Positions 8,110 to 14,980 of a stretch of DNA of 39,781 nt are shown in pieces. This stretch comes from Planctomycetota bacterium (GTDB taxonomy: Bacteria; Planctomycetota; MHYJ01; WSZJ01), in contig WSZJ01000013.1 in assembly GCA_009773755.1 (NCBI GenBank), forward strand, positions 1 to 39,781. The letters run 5' to 3'. The notes under the pieces are model-generated. The model saw nothing but the letters and a program-made list of their open reading frames with translations. It had not been told where the DNA came from and made no database searches. The translations under genes and the position numbers were made by a program. The first letter of the stretch is position 1, and each line of letters opens with the position of its first letter.

Positions 8110-8138
8110 TTGCATAGTGTCGATATACACAGTATCAT
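8110..8138 (+). promoter_or_regulatory. lexA promoter with embedded SOS box
   Basis: TTGCAT (8110-8115), a 17-base spacer and TATCAT (8133-8138) form a good sigma-70 promoter. The spacer is almost entirely a dyad, TAGTGTCGATATACACAGTA (8115-8134). Its reverse complement matches the E. coli-type SOS consensus (CTGT-N8-ACAG core with TA flanks) at 16 of 20 positions, with ACAC in place of the second half-site core. LexA bound here would block RNA polymerase, giving classical autorepression. Confidence 0.65.
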
Positions 8139-8184
8139 GAAGCGCATCAAGGTTGAAACACACACCCCTTATGGTGAGGATGCG

Positions 8185-8796
8185 ATGCCCGAAGGACTGA
8201 CGCCCAGACAGCAGGACATCTTCAACTTCCTGTGCCGCCATATCAAAGAACACGGCTTTCCTCCTTCTTACGAGGAGATCGCGGAACAGTTCGGATTCGC
8301 TTCGCCGAACGCGGTGACCGGGCACCTCAAGGCTCTCGAACGCAAGGGATTCATCCGGCGGAGCGAGAAGTCCCGCGCGCTGGAGATCACCGATCCCTCG
8401 TTCCGGCAGAGCGGCATTCCGATTATCGGAACCGTCGCCGCCGGCACGCCGATCCTGGCGATCGAGAACCGCGAAGGGACCCTGGCCATAGAGGAAATGT
8501 TCGGTCCCTCGGGAGATCTTTTCGCGCTTCGCGTCCGCGGCGAGAGCATGGTCGGCGCCGGTATCAACCCCGGCGATTTCGTGGTGGTCCGACCGATGCC
8601 TGTCGTCGAATCCGGTCAGATCGGCGTGGCGTTCCTGGACGGGGACGCCACGGTGAAGCGGATCTACAAAGAGCCGACCGGATGGAGGCTTCAGCCGGAG
8701 AACTCCGGCATGGAGCCGATCTGGGTCAGCAAGGATGACGCAACGTTCTGGATCGGCGGCAAGGTCGTCGGCGTTGTGCGCCGGATTCAGCTGTAA
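8185..8796 (+). CDS. lexA: LexA repressor
   Basis: 203 residues, the normal LexA length, from ATG 8185 with GGTGAGG upstream; a longer in-frame start would run through the promoter. The N-terminal winged helix (LTPRQQDIFNFL ... PPSYEEIAEQFGF ... AVTGHLKALERKGFI) binds DNA. The S24-like C-terminal half has the self-cleavage site Ala86-Gly87 in GTVAAGTP, the nucleophile Ser121 (RGESMVGAGI) and Lys158 (DATVKRI). RecA-stimulated autocleavage should relieve repression of the SOS genes; recA lies two genes downstream. The operator overlapping its own promoter supports autoregulation. Confidence 0.97.
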   Translation: MPEGLTPRQQDIFNFLCRHIKEHGFPPSYEEIAEQFGFASPNAVTGHLKALERKGFIRRSEKSRALEITDPSFRQSGIPIIGTVAAGTPILAIENREGTLAIEEMFGPSGDLFALRVRGESMVGAGINPGDFVVVRPMPVVESGQIGVAFLDGDATVKRIYKEPTGWRLQPENSGMEPIWVSKDDATFWIGGKVVGVVRRIQL

Positions 8797-8865
8797 ATTC
8801 GTCGACTGATAGTTCGGTCTTTGTCAGGTGGTTAAGTAAACATCTACAGGTAGGGGATGACTTCG

Positions 8866-9465
8866 ATGCTTGCCACAAGAGGTTTGACTCAGACGTTCGC
8901 GAACCAGAGCCGCTTTCGCTCGGCCAATCCTGCGTTCGTTCCGCCCGCGGATCAGCGGCATCTGGCGGAAATCATCGCTCGACGCGCCGCCGACATTTCC
9001 TTCATCGAATTCCCAACACTCCTGATCGAGGAGGCCGGAACCGCCTTCCTCGTCACTCGCGCGGATCCCGACGAAGTCTCCCTTCTTCTCCACGCCCTCC
9101 CCGGAGAGATCGAGATTGGAGTCGCCGAGGAGCCCACTTATCCGCTCCTTTCGGCCGTCGCGTCCCTGCAAACCTCCGGCGCCCCCCGAGCGGCCGGAAT
9201 CGTTCTCGACATCGCCAGGACGGAGATCATCCAGCGCTTCCGCCAGATGATTTCCCAGCCGTTCGTCGACCTCGTCATTCTCGACCCGGAATCCCGCTTC
9301 CTTGCCGCCTACCGGTTCGAGCTCACCCTCTGGACCCGGGCGCGGGCTCACCGCTCCCTCGACCAGGCCAAGCGGCACCTGGAGTCGCTTCCCATGGAAA
9401 AACGCTCCTTCCGGATCGCCATGGACGAACTCCAGGCGTACGTCGACCGGACCCTGACCGCATGA
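8866..9465 (+). CDS. Hypothetical protein between lexA and recA
   Basis: About 199 residues. ATG 8866 has AGGTAGGGG nine bases upstream; ATG 8857 abuts that site and is less likely. I do not recognise a family. It is a soluble alpha/beta-looking protein with no signal peptide, membrane segment or cysteine motif. Short conserved-looking stretches are ISFIEFPTLLIEEAG, EIEIGVAEEP and a basic/acidic helical C-terminus (DQAKRHLESLPMEKRSF). It is not ImuA-like and has no Walker box. Sitting between lexA and recA in the same orientation it may belong to the damage response. A weak SOS half-site (CTGT on the minus strand near 8845) precedes it. Confidence 0.75.
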   Translation: MLATRGLTQTFANQSRFRSANPAFVPPADQRHLAEIIARRAADISFIEFPTLLIEEAGTAFLVTRADPDEVSLLLHALPGEIEIGVAEEPTYPLLSAVASLQTSGAPRAAGIVLDIARTEIIQRFRQMISQPFVDLVILDPESRFLAAYRFELTLWTRARAHRSLDQAKRHLESLPMEKRSFRIAMDELQAYVDRTLTA

Positions 9466-9526
9466 CCTCGTGTCGTTTGTGCTCTTCTGAAACCAAAACC
9501 AAATCGTGACCCACCCAGGAGGAATC

Positions 9527-10594
9527 GTGTCCAACAAGCCTGCCGTAAAACCTGTCAGCAAAGACCTCATGAAGGAAGTCGAACGCCAGAAGTCCCGTGC
9601 GCTCGAAGCCGTGGTGGCTGAAATCCAGAAGCGTTACGGCGCCGGCGCCGTCATGCGCCTCGGCTCCGACGACATCGTCCCGATCGAGGTGATCAACACC
9701 GGCGCCCTGTCGCTCGACCTCGCCCTCGGCATCGGCGGTGTCCCCCGCGGACGCGTCGTCGAGATCTTCGGCCCCGAATCCGGCGGCAAGACCACGCTGT
9801 CGCTCCACATCATTGCCAGCGCCCAGGCCAAGGGCGGCGTCGCTGCTTTCATCGATGCGGAACACGCCATCGACCCGTCCTACGCCGCGAAACTCGGCGT
9901 TTGCACCGACCAGCTCCTCCTCTCGCAGCCCGACTCCGGCGAACAGGCCCTCGAAATCGCCGAGGCCCTCGTCAACTCCAACGCCGTCGACGTCGTCGTC
10001 GTCGACTCCGTCGCCGCCCTCGTCCCCCGCCAGGAACTCGAAGGCGAAATGGGCGACGCTTCCATGGGCCTCCAGGCCCGCCTCATGTCCCAGGCCCTCC
10101 GGAAACTCACCGCCGCCATCTCCCGCTCCAAGACCTGCGTCATCTTCATCAACCAGATCCGCGAGAAAATCGGCGGCTACGGCAATCCTGAAACCACGAC
10201 CGGCGGCCGGGCGCTCAAGTTCTATTCTTCCGTCCGCATCGAAGTTCGCCGCGTCACTTCCATCAAGTCCGGCGAGGAAACCGTCGGCAACCGCGTGAAG
10301 GCCACCGTCGTGAAGAACAAGTGCGCCCCGCCCTTCCGCAAGACCGAGTTCGACATCATTTTCGGTCGCGGAATCGTCCACTCGCGCGACCTCCTCGACA
10401 CCGCCGCCGAGCTCAAGGTCGTCGACAAGTCCGGCACCTGGTTCACCTACGGCGACGTCCGCCTCGGCCAGGGCCGCGAAAACTCCGCTGCCTTCCTCGA
10501 AGCCAACCTCGACGTCATGGCCAAACTCGAGGAAGCCACCCGGAAAGTCGCCTGTCCCGCCCCCGAACCCGAACCTGTCCGCGAAGCGTCCTAG
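9527..10594 (+). CDS. recA: RecA recombinase
   Basis: 355 residues from GTG 9527, which has AGGAGG (9517-9522) just upstream; the seven codons before it are in frame but poorly placed. It has the Walker A motif GPESGGKT (about 82-89), [22 protein letters not shown] (Walker B), the L1 region [22 protein letters not shown] and the L2 region [20 protein letters not shown]. It polymerises on single-stranded DNA, drives homologous pairing and activates LexA cleavage. The C-terminal tail is short and Pro/Glu-rich ([13 protein letters not shown]). I see no strong SOS box in its 60-base upstream gap. Confidence 0.98.
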   Translation: MSNKPAVKPVSKDLMKEVERQKSRALEAVVAEIQKRYGAGAVMRLGSDDIVPIEVINTGALSLDLALGIGGVPRGRVVEIFGPESGGKTTLSLHIIASAQAKGGVAAFIDAEHAIDPSYAAKLGVCTDQLLLSQPDSGEQALEIAEALVNSNAVDVVVVDSVAALVPRQELEGEMGDASMGLQARLMSQALRKLTAAISRSKTCVIFINQIREKIGGYGNPETTTGGRALKFYSSVRIEVRRVTSIKSGEETVGNRVKATVVKNKCAPPFRKTEFDIIFGRGIVHSRDLLDTAAELKVVDKSGTWFTYGDVRLGQGRENSAAFLEANLDVMAKLEEATRKVACPAPEPEPVREAS

Positions 10595-10607
10595 TGTTGA
10601 GTCAGCA

Positions 10608-10652
10608 TTGATTCCGGGGGGTTGCCGCCTCGGCTGCAACCTCCGGAATCAA
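10608..10652 (+). repeat. Hairpin just after recA
   Basis: TTGATTCCGG pairs perfectly with CCGGAATCAA, with an inner GGTTGC/GCAACC stem, starting 13 bases after the recA stop. No T-run follows, so it may stabilise the 3' end or act with the terminator at 10756. Confidence 0.6.
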
Positions 10653-10683
10653 GCGTGTCGAACCGGTAGCCGAAAGGAAAACC

Positions 10684-10740
10684 ATGCGCGTCCTCCGCCT
10701 CCTCATGCTGGTCCCCGCCGCGATTTTCGCGGCCCTGTAG
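10684..10740 (+). CDS. Possible 18-residue hydrophobic micro-ORF
   Basis: ATG 10684 follows GAAAGGAAAACC and encodes MRVLRLLMLVPAAIFAAL then TAG: a basic end followed by one short hydrophobic stretch, placed between the recA hairpin and a strong terminator. The size resembles a leader or membrane micropeptide. Nothing besides the start, ribosome site and hydrophobicity supports translation. Confidence 0.25.
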   Translation: MRVLRLLMLVPAAIFAAL

Positions 10741-10755
10741 TCCACCTCTCTCCGG

Positions 10756-10800
10756 CCGGCCCTCGCTTCCTCCCCAGGGGCGGGGGCCGGATTTTCTTTC
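10756..10800 (+). terminator. Rho-independent terminator of the recA unit
   Basis: An 11-bp stem (CCGGCCCTCGC 10756-10766 with GCGGGGGCCGG 10780-10790) is followed by ATTTTCTTTC. It closes the lexA-recA block before the next gene. Apart from this, the hairpin at 10608 and the micro-ORF, the 310-base gap holds nothing I can name. Confidence 0.8.
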
Positions 10801-10905
10801 TGGCCGCCGGCCGCTGGCCACTGCCTTTCCTTCGTGATTGAATGCCCCGCCCTTCCGTTTCGTGCGATGAAGGGACGGCCTTCTTTTCACGAAAGGGCGG
10901 AAATT

Positions 10906-11727
10906 GTGGCTCGTGTCGTGACGTGCGGCGGCCTCACCCTCGAGGGGACGAGCGTTTCCACGCTCGAGACCTGCGTGGCCGTCCGCGAACTCAACCTCTG
11001 CTTCGACATCGGCAAGGGACCTCGCTACGCCGCCGGAATGGACCATGTCCTCCTGACGCACGCCCACCAGGACCACGCCGTCGGCATCGCCCTTCATATC
11101 GCCACGCGCAAACTCCTCGATCTCCCTCCTCCTGTGATCTACCTGCCGGAAGTGATCGTCGAGGACATGCGGAACCTCATCTCGGCCTGGGAGCGCCTCG
11201 AGCGACGGAAAACCAGGTACACGCTGGTCGGCGTGCGCCCCGGTGTGCGCTACGACATGCGCAAGGGCCTCTTTTTCCGCGCCTTTCCCACGGAGCACTC
11301 GCTTCCCAGCACCGGATTCCAGGTGTTCGAAGAGCGCAAGAAGCTGAAGCCGGAGTACATCGGGCTGGACGGGCCGGCGATCGTCGAGCTGAAAAAGCGC
11401 GGCGTGGAAATCACGGATCCCGTGGAAATCGCGGTGGTGACGTTCATCGGCGACTCGACGATCACGCCGCTCGACCGCTTCCCCGAGATGCTCAAGAGCC
11501 AGGTCGTGATCATGGAGTGCACGTTTCTGGCGCCGGAGGATCGGCCGATGGCGAAAAAGAAACGGCACACCCACCTCGCGGACATCATCGAGCGCGCGGA
11601 CATGTTCGGGTGCGAGCACCTCGTCCTGTCGCACTTCAGCACCCGCTATACGCGGGAGGACGTAAACCGCGAGCTCGCGGCGGCGCTTCCGGAATCGCTC
11701 AAGGCGAAGACGAAGATCCTCTATTAG
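10906..11727 (+). CDS. Metallo-beta-lactamase-fold hydrolase, RNase Z-like
   Basis: About 273 residues from GTG 10906 (GAAAGGG upstream, and the fold begins here with ARVVTCGGLTLEG); ATG 10867 and GTG 10834 are in-frame alternatives. The metal motif is THAHQDHAVG (HxHxDH), followed by an FPTEHSLPSTGFQVF histidine region, IGDSTIT and SHFSTRYT, all in the order seen in the RNase Z/ElaC branch. Likely a zinc-dependent phosphodiesterase acting on RNA or a small nucleotide. It lacks the long exosite arm of true tRNase Z as far as I can see, so a tRNA 3'-processing role is only possible. Confidence 0.85.
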   Translation: MARVVTCGGLTLEGTSVSTLETCVAVRELNLCFDIGKGPRYAAGMDHVLLTHAHQDHAVGIALHIATRKLLDLPPPVIYLPEVIVEDMRNLISAWERLERRKTRYTLVGVRPGVRYDMRKGLFFRAFPTEHSLPSTGFQVFEERKKLKPEYIGLDGPAIVELKKRGVEITDPVEIAVVTFIGDSTITPLDRFPEMLKSQVVIMECTFLAPEDRPMAKKKRHTHLADIIERADMFGCEHLVLSHFSTRYTREDVNRELAAALPESLKAKTKILY

Positions 11728-11755
11728 GAGGAGTCAAGGTAGTTGAATGTTGGCC

Positions 11756-11784
11756 GAAACGACCGCTGGGTCGCCGTTTCTTTC
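11756..11784 (+). terminator. Weak terminator-like hairpin after the hydrolase gene
   Basis: GAAACGACC and GGTCG-CCG-TTTC pair with a small bulge and are followed by TTTC. It lies between two convergent genes. The stem is imperfect and the T-run short. Confidence 0.4.
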
Positions 11785-11811
11785 TACCCACTACGAACTA
11801 CCTGCTACCGA
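11784..11811. repeat. Heptanucleotide tandem repeat (4 units)
   Basis: CTACCCA, CTACGAA, CTACCTG and CTACCGA follow one another with an exact seven-base period; on the minus strand this is a series ending in GTAG. It is the same repeat type as at 38681-38711 and 38789-38816. It lies in the convergent gap between the hydrolase and the release-factor-like gene. Confidence 0.8.
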
Positions 11812-11855
11812 CTGGCTTACTCGTGTGCGCCACCAGGGTAGGACGAGGCGCTCCG

Positions 11856-12998
11856 CTAGTACCGAAGCATCGCGCCGATTTTCCCGTGTTCCGCGAGCGC
11901 GCATCCCTCCGGCAGGATCCGGATCGCCCCGCCCTGATGCACCGTCTGCGCGACCGCTTCGTCCACGACGTCCCCCGCTTCCACGGTCGCGGAGGCGCAG
12001 CGCGGGCAAATCGCCTCTTTTTCCACGAGGATGGAGCAGGCCTCGCAATGGCGGCCGGCGTGGGCGTAGTCTTCGGTGACGAGGAGGGTCTGGACGCGGC
12101 GGTCGTTGAGGGCGGAGAGCGTGTTCTTCAGGCCGGTGACGGCGAGACCGCCGTTGGTGCGCGCGGCGCCGGCGAGGCGGCGGACGAGGTCGTCGCGGCG
12201 GTTCGTCTCCTCCACGGCAACGAGTTCCACGGTTTTCGCGCGGACGTCTTCGCGAAGCGCGGCGCGCACGTCGGCGCGGAAGCGGCCTGCGACGCGTTCG
12301 GCGACGTAGGAATGGAGGTGGCGTTCGAAGCCGCGAAGTTCGTCGAGGTGGCCGCCGAGGACGAGATACTCGAAGGGCGCGGACTGGAAGGCGTGAAGGA
12401 GGCGGTCGGCGGCGTCCTGGTAGTGGTGGTGGACCGCCTCGTCGTGGCGGTGCTCCACGCGGCTGGTGTCCTTCCCCTGGAAGCCGCCCTTCTTGATCCT
12501 GCTCCCCGTGTCGTGCGTCACGTCGAAGAGGTCCTGGATTTCTTCGCCGTGAACGGAGTACGCGCGGGCGCGGTGCTGGTCGAGGAGGGCTACCACCGCG
12601 TGGGGGGACTGGGCGAGGAGGGCCTGAAGCGGGCGGAGGTACGGGGTCGGCCCGATGAGGAGAGTGGCCTTGAAGCCGTGAGGGAGGGTCCACTTCTGGA
12701 AGAAATCACGGCCGGCGCACGAGAAGGCGGCGAGGCCGCGTTCGCCGGCGCGGGTGAAGGCGTGGCCGGAGAGGGCGTCGTGGAGTCGTTCGATGTCGGA
12801 CTCGACGGACTTGAGCTGGTCGTGGTTGAGGCCGGCCTCCTTGAGGTCGGCGAGACGTTCGCGGGAGAGGTCCTTGAGGAGCGTGATGAGGGCGGGCTTG
12901 GAATAGCGTTTCGGATCGATATTGAGATAGAGCGAAGAGACGAGCAGGGGCGCCGGAGTGAAACGGGAGAGGTCGGCGAGCTGGGCGGGATTCAGCAT
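11856..12998 (-). CDS. Archaeo-eukaryotic release-factor (eRF1)-like protein, baeRF type
   Basis: 380 residues from ATG 12998, preceded by TTGGAG; upstream codons in the same frame look non-coding. The layout is that of bacterial eRF1-like families: an N-terminal alpha/beta domain (SLYLNIDPKRYSKPALITLLKDL), a central domain with AVVALLDQHRARAYSVHGEEIQ and a basic loop (SRIKKGGFQGKDTSRVEHRHDEAVHHHYQDAADRLL), then an L7Ae-like C-terminal part with a zinc-ribbon CEAC...CPRC. The basic/His-rich loop sits where eRF1 has its GGQ-type peptidyl-hydrolase loop; here a Gly-Gly-Phe-Gln is present (GGFQ). Ribosome rescue or stress-related release is a guess from the family. Confidence 0.75.
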   Translation of the reverse strand: MLNPAQLADLSRFTPAPLLVSSLYLNIDPKRYSKPALITLLKDLSRERLADLKEAGLNHDQLKSVESDIERLHDALSGHAFTRAGERGLAAFSCAGRDFFQKWTLPHGFKATLLIGPTPYLRPLQALLAQSPHAVVALLDQHRARAYSVHGEEIQDLFDVTHDTGSRIKKGGFQGKDTSRVEHRHDEAVHHHYQDAADRLLHAFQSAPFEYLVLGGHLDELRGFERHLHSYVAERVAGRFRADVRAALREDVRAKTVELVAVEETNRRDDLVRRLAGAARTNGGLAVTGLKNTLSALNDRRVQTLLVTEDYAHAGRHCEACSILVEKEAICPRCASATVEAGDVVDEAVAQTVHQGGAIRILPEGCALAEHGKIGAMLRY

Positions 12999-13344
12999 GA
13001 AGCGCTCCAAGGAAGGGTGGGGGGGAGCGAGCCGCGCGAGGGAGGGATTGTAGCGTGAGAGCGGCACGGGTTGGAGAGATTGATTCGTCTGAGCAACAGG
13101 GAGGTCACGGAGAGCCAGGCGCGGCCTGGCCACAACCAAATGGGAGACGGGCGCCGTGGTAGTCGCCAGTCTCGCCGTCCTGGACGAGATCCCGGGAACT
13201 TTCGCGCATTGCACCTCGTCTTTCCCTTCTTGATTCGTCGCAGGTTTTCTCCGTGATTTCTGTGAACTCCGTGACCTCCGTGTGCCGACGAAATTCCTTC
13301 CCCTGCTGGACGCTCCCTCCGTTCACCGCTAGAGTCGCCGCGCC
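12999..13344. other. 346-base divergent intergenic region
   Basis: Between the release-factor-like gene and nth. It holds a TACAAT -10-like hexamer on the minus strand (13047-13052), a small hairpin GCCAGGC/GCCTGGC (about 13116-13133), and the sequence GGAGGTCACGGAG near 13101, which is the exact reverse complement of part of the nonamer repeat at 13250-13285. No gene is apparent. Confidence 0.6.
13250..13285 (+). repeat. Nonanucleotide tandem repeat (4 units)
   Basis: TCCGTGATT, TCTGTGAAC, TCCGTGACC and TCCGTGTGC run head to tail with an exact nine-base period, about 60 bases before nth. It is distinct in unit length from the heptamer arrays elsewhere in the window. Confidence 0.75.
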
Positions 13345-13980
13345 ATGGAGCTGCGCACGCGGACCGAGAAGATCGTCGGGGCGCTTCAACGGGCCTATCC
13401 CGAGGCGAAGTGCAGTCTTGAGCACGAAGAACCGCTTCAGCTCCTTGTCGCGACGATCCTCTCGGCGCAATGCACGGACGAGCGCGTCAACAGGGTAACT
13501 CCCGCGCTGTTCCGGAAGTATCGCGACGCGACGGACTTCGCCGCTTCGCCGCCCGGGGAGCTCGAGCGTGACATCCGGAGCACGGGATTCTTCAACAACA
13601 AGGCGAAGTCGATCCGCGGGGCGTGCCGTCTGATCGTGGAGAAGCACGGAGGGCGGGTGCCGGAGACGATGGAAGAGCTGCTCGAGCTGCCGGGGGTGGC
13701 GCGCAAGACGGCGAACGTCGTGCTCGGGAACGCGTTCGGGAAAAACGAGGGGGTGGTGGTCGACACTCACGTGACGCGGCTTTCGCGGAGGATGGGGCTG
13801 ACGCGGCAGAAGACGCCCGAGAAGATCGAGGTGGCGCTGATGAAGCTCCTGCCGCGCGAGGGCTGGGCGCTGTTCAGCCACCTGCTGATCCATCATGGGC
13901 GGGCGGTGTGTGATGCGCGGAAGCCGGAGTGTGGGGCGTGCTGCGTGGAGAAGTGGTGTCCGCGAGTGGGGGTGAAATGA
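13345..13980 (+). CDS. nth: Endonuclease III (DNA glycosylase/AP lyase)
   Basis: 211 residues, normal for the family. The helix-hairpin-helix LPGVARKTANVV carries the catalytic Lys; VVDTHVTRLSRRMGL carries the catalytic Asp. The C-terminus has the [4Fe-4S] ligand pattern C-x6-C-x2-C-x5-C (CDARKPEC-GAC-CVEKWC). It removes oxidised pyrimidines and nicks abasic sites. Its stop overlaps the start of the downstream sulfurtransferase gene (ATGA, 13977-13980), so the two are co-translated. Confidence 0.96.
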   Translation: MELRTRTEKIVGALQRAYPEAKCSLEHEEPLQLLVATILSAQCTDERVNRVTPALFRKYRDATDFAASPPGELERDIRSTGFFNNKAKSIRGACRLIVEKHGGRVPETMEELLELPGVARKTANVVLGNAFGKNEGVVVDTHVTRLSRRMGLTRQKTPEKIEVALMKLLPREGWALFSHLLIHHGRAVCDARKPECGACCVEKWCPRVGVK

Positions 13981-14783
13981 AGCGGTATCTCGCGACGGTT
14001 GAGGAATTGAAGGCCGGGCTCGCGGCGAAGGCGGTTTGCGTGATCGACGCGCGGCGGGTGCCGGCGTACGACGGCGGGCACATTCCGGGGGCGGTGATGC
14101 TGGACATTTTCGAGCATCACTGGCCGGACACGACGCCGAGGGGAGTGAGGGCGTTCGTGTGGCAGATGGGCGAAGTGATGCGGCGGGTCGGGGTCACGAA
14201 CACGAAGCGCGTGGTGGCGTATGACGACGAGTCCGGGATGTTCGCTGCGCGGCTGGCGTGGGTGCTCGACTGGCTGGGGCATCCGGACGCGGCGATGCTG
14301 GATGGGGGGATGAAGGCGTGGGTTGCGGCGGGAGGGAAAGTGTCGAAGGAAGTCGCACGCGCGGAGCGGAGTGCGTGGCTGCCTCGGCCGGACGCGTCGA
14401 AGGTGATCCGCGCTGACCAGATCAAGCGGGAGCTGAAGTCACTGACGGTCGTCGACACGCGGACGCCCGAGGAGTACGCCGGCACGCACGTGAGGGCGGC
14501 GCGAGGAGGGACGATACCCGGCGCGATTCCGGTGCATTACGTCGAGAACGTGCGTGCAGGAAAGTTCAAGCCGTTGGCGGAAATGCGGGCGATGTACGAG
14601 GCGGCCGGAGTGACGCAGGACCAGGACATCGTTCTCTTGTGCAACGGCGGATACCGGTCGGCGCACACCTATTTTGCGCTGAGGATGTGCGGGTACAAGA
14701 AGGTCAGGAACTACTACGCGGCGTGGCAGGAGTGGGGGAATCTGCCGGGTCTTCCGGTGGAGGTGCCGCGGAAAAAGAAGTGA
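13977..14783 (+). CDS. sseA: Two-domain rhodanese (thiosulfate/mercaptopyruvate sulfurtransferase)
   Basis: 268 residues; ATG 13977 overlaps the nth stop. The first rhodanese domain (VCVIDARRVPAYDGGHIPGAV ... AMLDGGMKAW) has no active cysteine; it reads AYDDESGMF at the loop. The second (VVDTRTPEEYAGTHV ... IVLLCNGGYRSAHTYFAL) has the persulfide cysteine in LLCNGGYRS. This inactive-active arrangement is typical of SseA/rhodanese tandem proteins, which move sulfane sulfur from thiosulfate or 3-mercaptopyruvate to acceptors. The neighbouring MoeB-like protein handles sulfur activation, so sulfur transfer between them is plausible. The symbol is by similarity; substrate preference is not decidable. 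Confidence 0.88.
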   Translation: MKRYLATVEELKAGLAAKAVCVIDARRVPAYDGGHIPGAVMLDIFEHHWPDTTPRGVRAFVWQMGEVMRRVGVTNTKRVVAYDDESGMFAARLAWVLDWLGHPDAAMLDGGMKAWVAAGGKVSKEVARAERSAWLPRPDASKVIRADQIKRELKSLTVVDTRTPEEYAGTHVRAARGGTIPGAIPVHYVENVRAGKFKPLAEMRAMYEAAGVTQDQDIVLLCNGGYRSAHTYFALRMCGYKKVRNYYAAWQEWGNLPGLPVEVPRKKK

Positions 14784-14814
14784 GTTGCGCGTTGCGAGTT
14801 GCGCGTTGCGAGTG
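14782..14814 (+). repeat. Heptanucleotide tandem repeat starting in the stop codon
   Basis: GAGTTGC, GCGTTGC, GAGTTGC, GCGTTGC, GAGTG form a seven-base-period array. The first unit begins inside the TGA stop of the upstream rhodanese gene. The rest of the 197-base gap to 14981 shows no other clear signal. Confidence 0.75.
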
Positions 14815-14980
14815 AAAGGGCTGCTGGCACCGCGGGCGGAACCAAAGGCAAGGACGCCGGCAGAAAGTCATGGATGGAGGACTGAATGTTGACTAATATG
14901 GTCATGATTCGAGGGGCACTCTTCCCCCAGTGAATCCGCTCGCTTAACCTGTTTCAAGACTCCTACCCGAGGACCGCTTC

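Noticed and set aside
9466..9526. SOS box for recA
   Set aside because: I looked for CTGT-N8-ACAG and related dyads in the gap before recA and found none convincing.
10842..13058. 738-codon plus-strand open frame across two genes
   Set aside because: It is antisense to the release-factor-like gene and out of frame with the hydrolase gene. The translation is Arg/Gly/Val-rich with no motif, as expected for high-GC shadow frames.
13250..13285. CRISPR array
   Set aside because: Units are nine bases with no spacers, and no cas gene is near. The heptamer and decamer arrays are rejected for the same reason.
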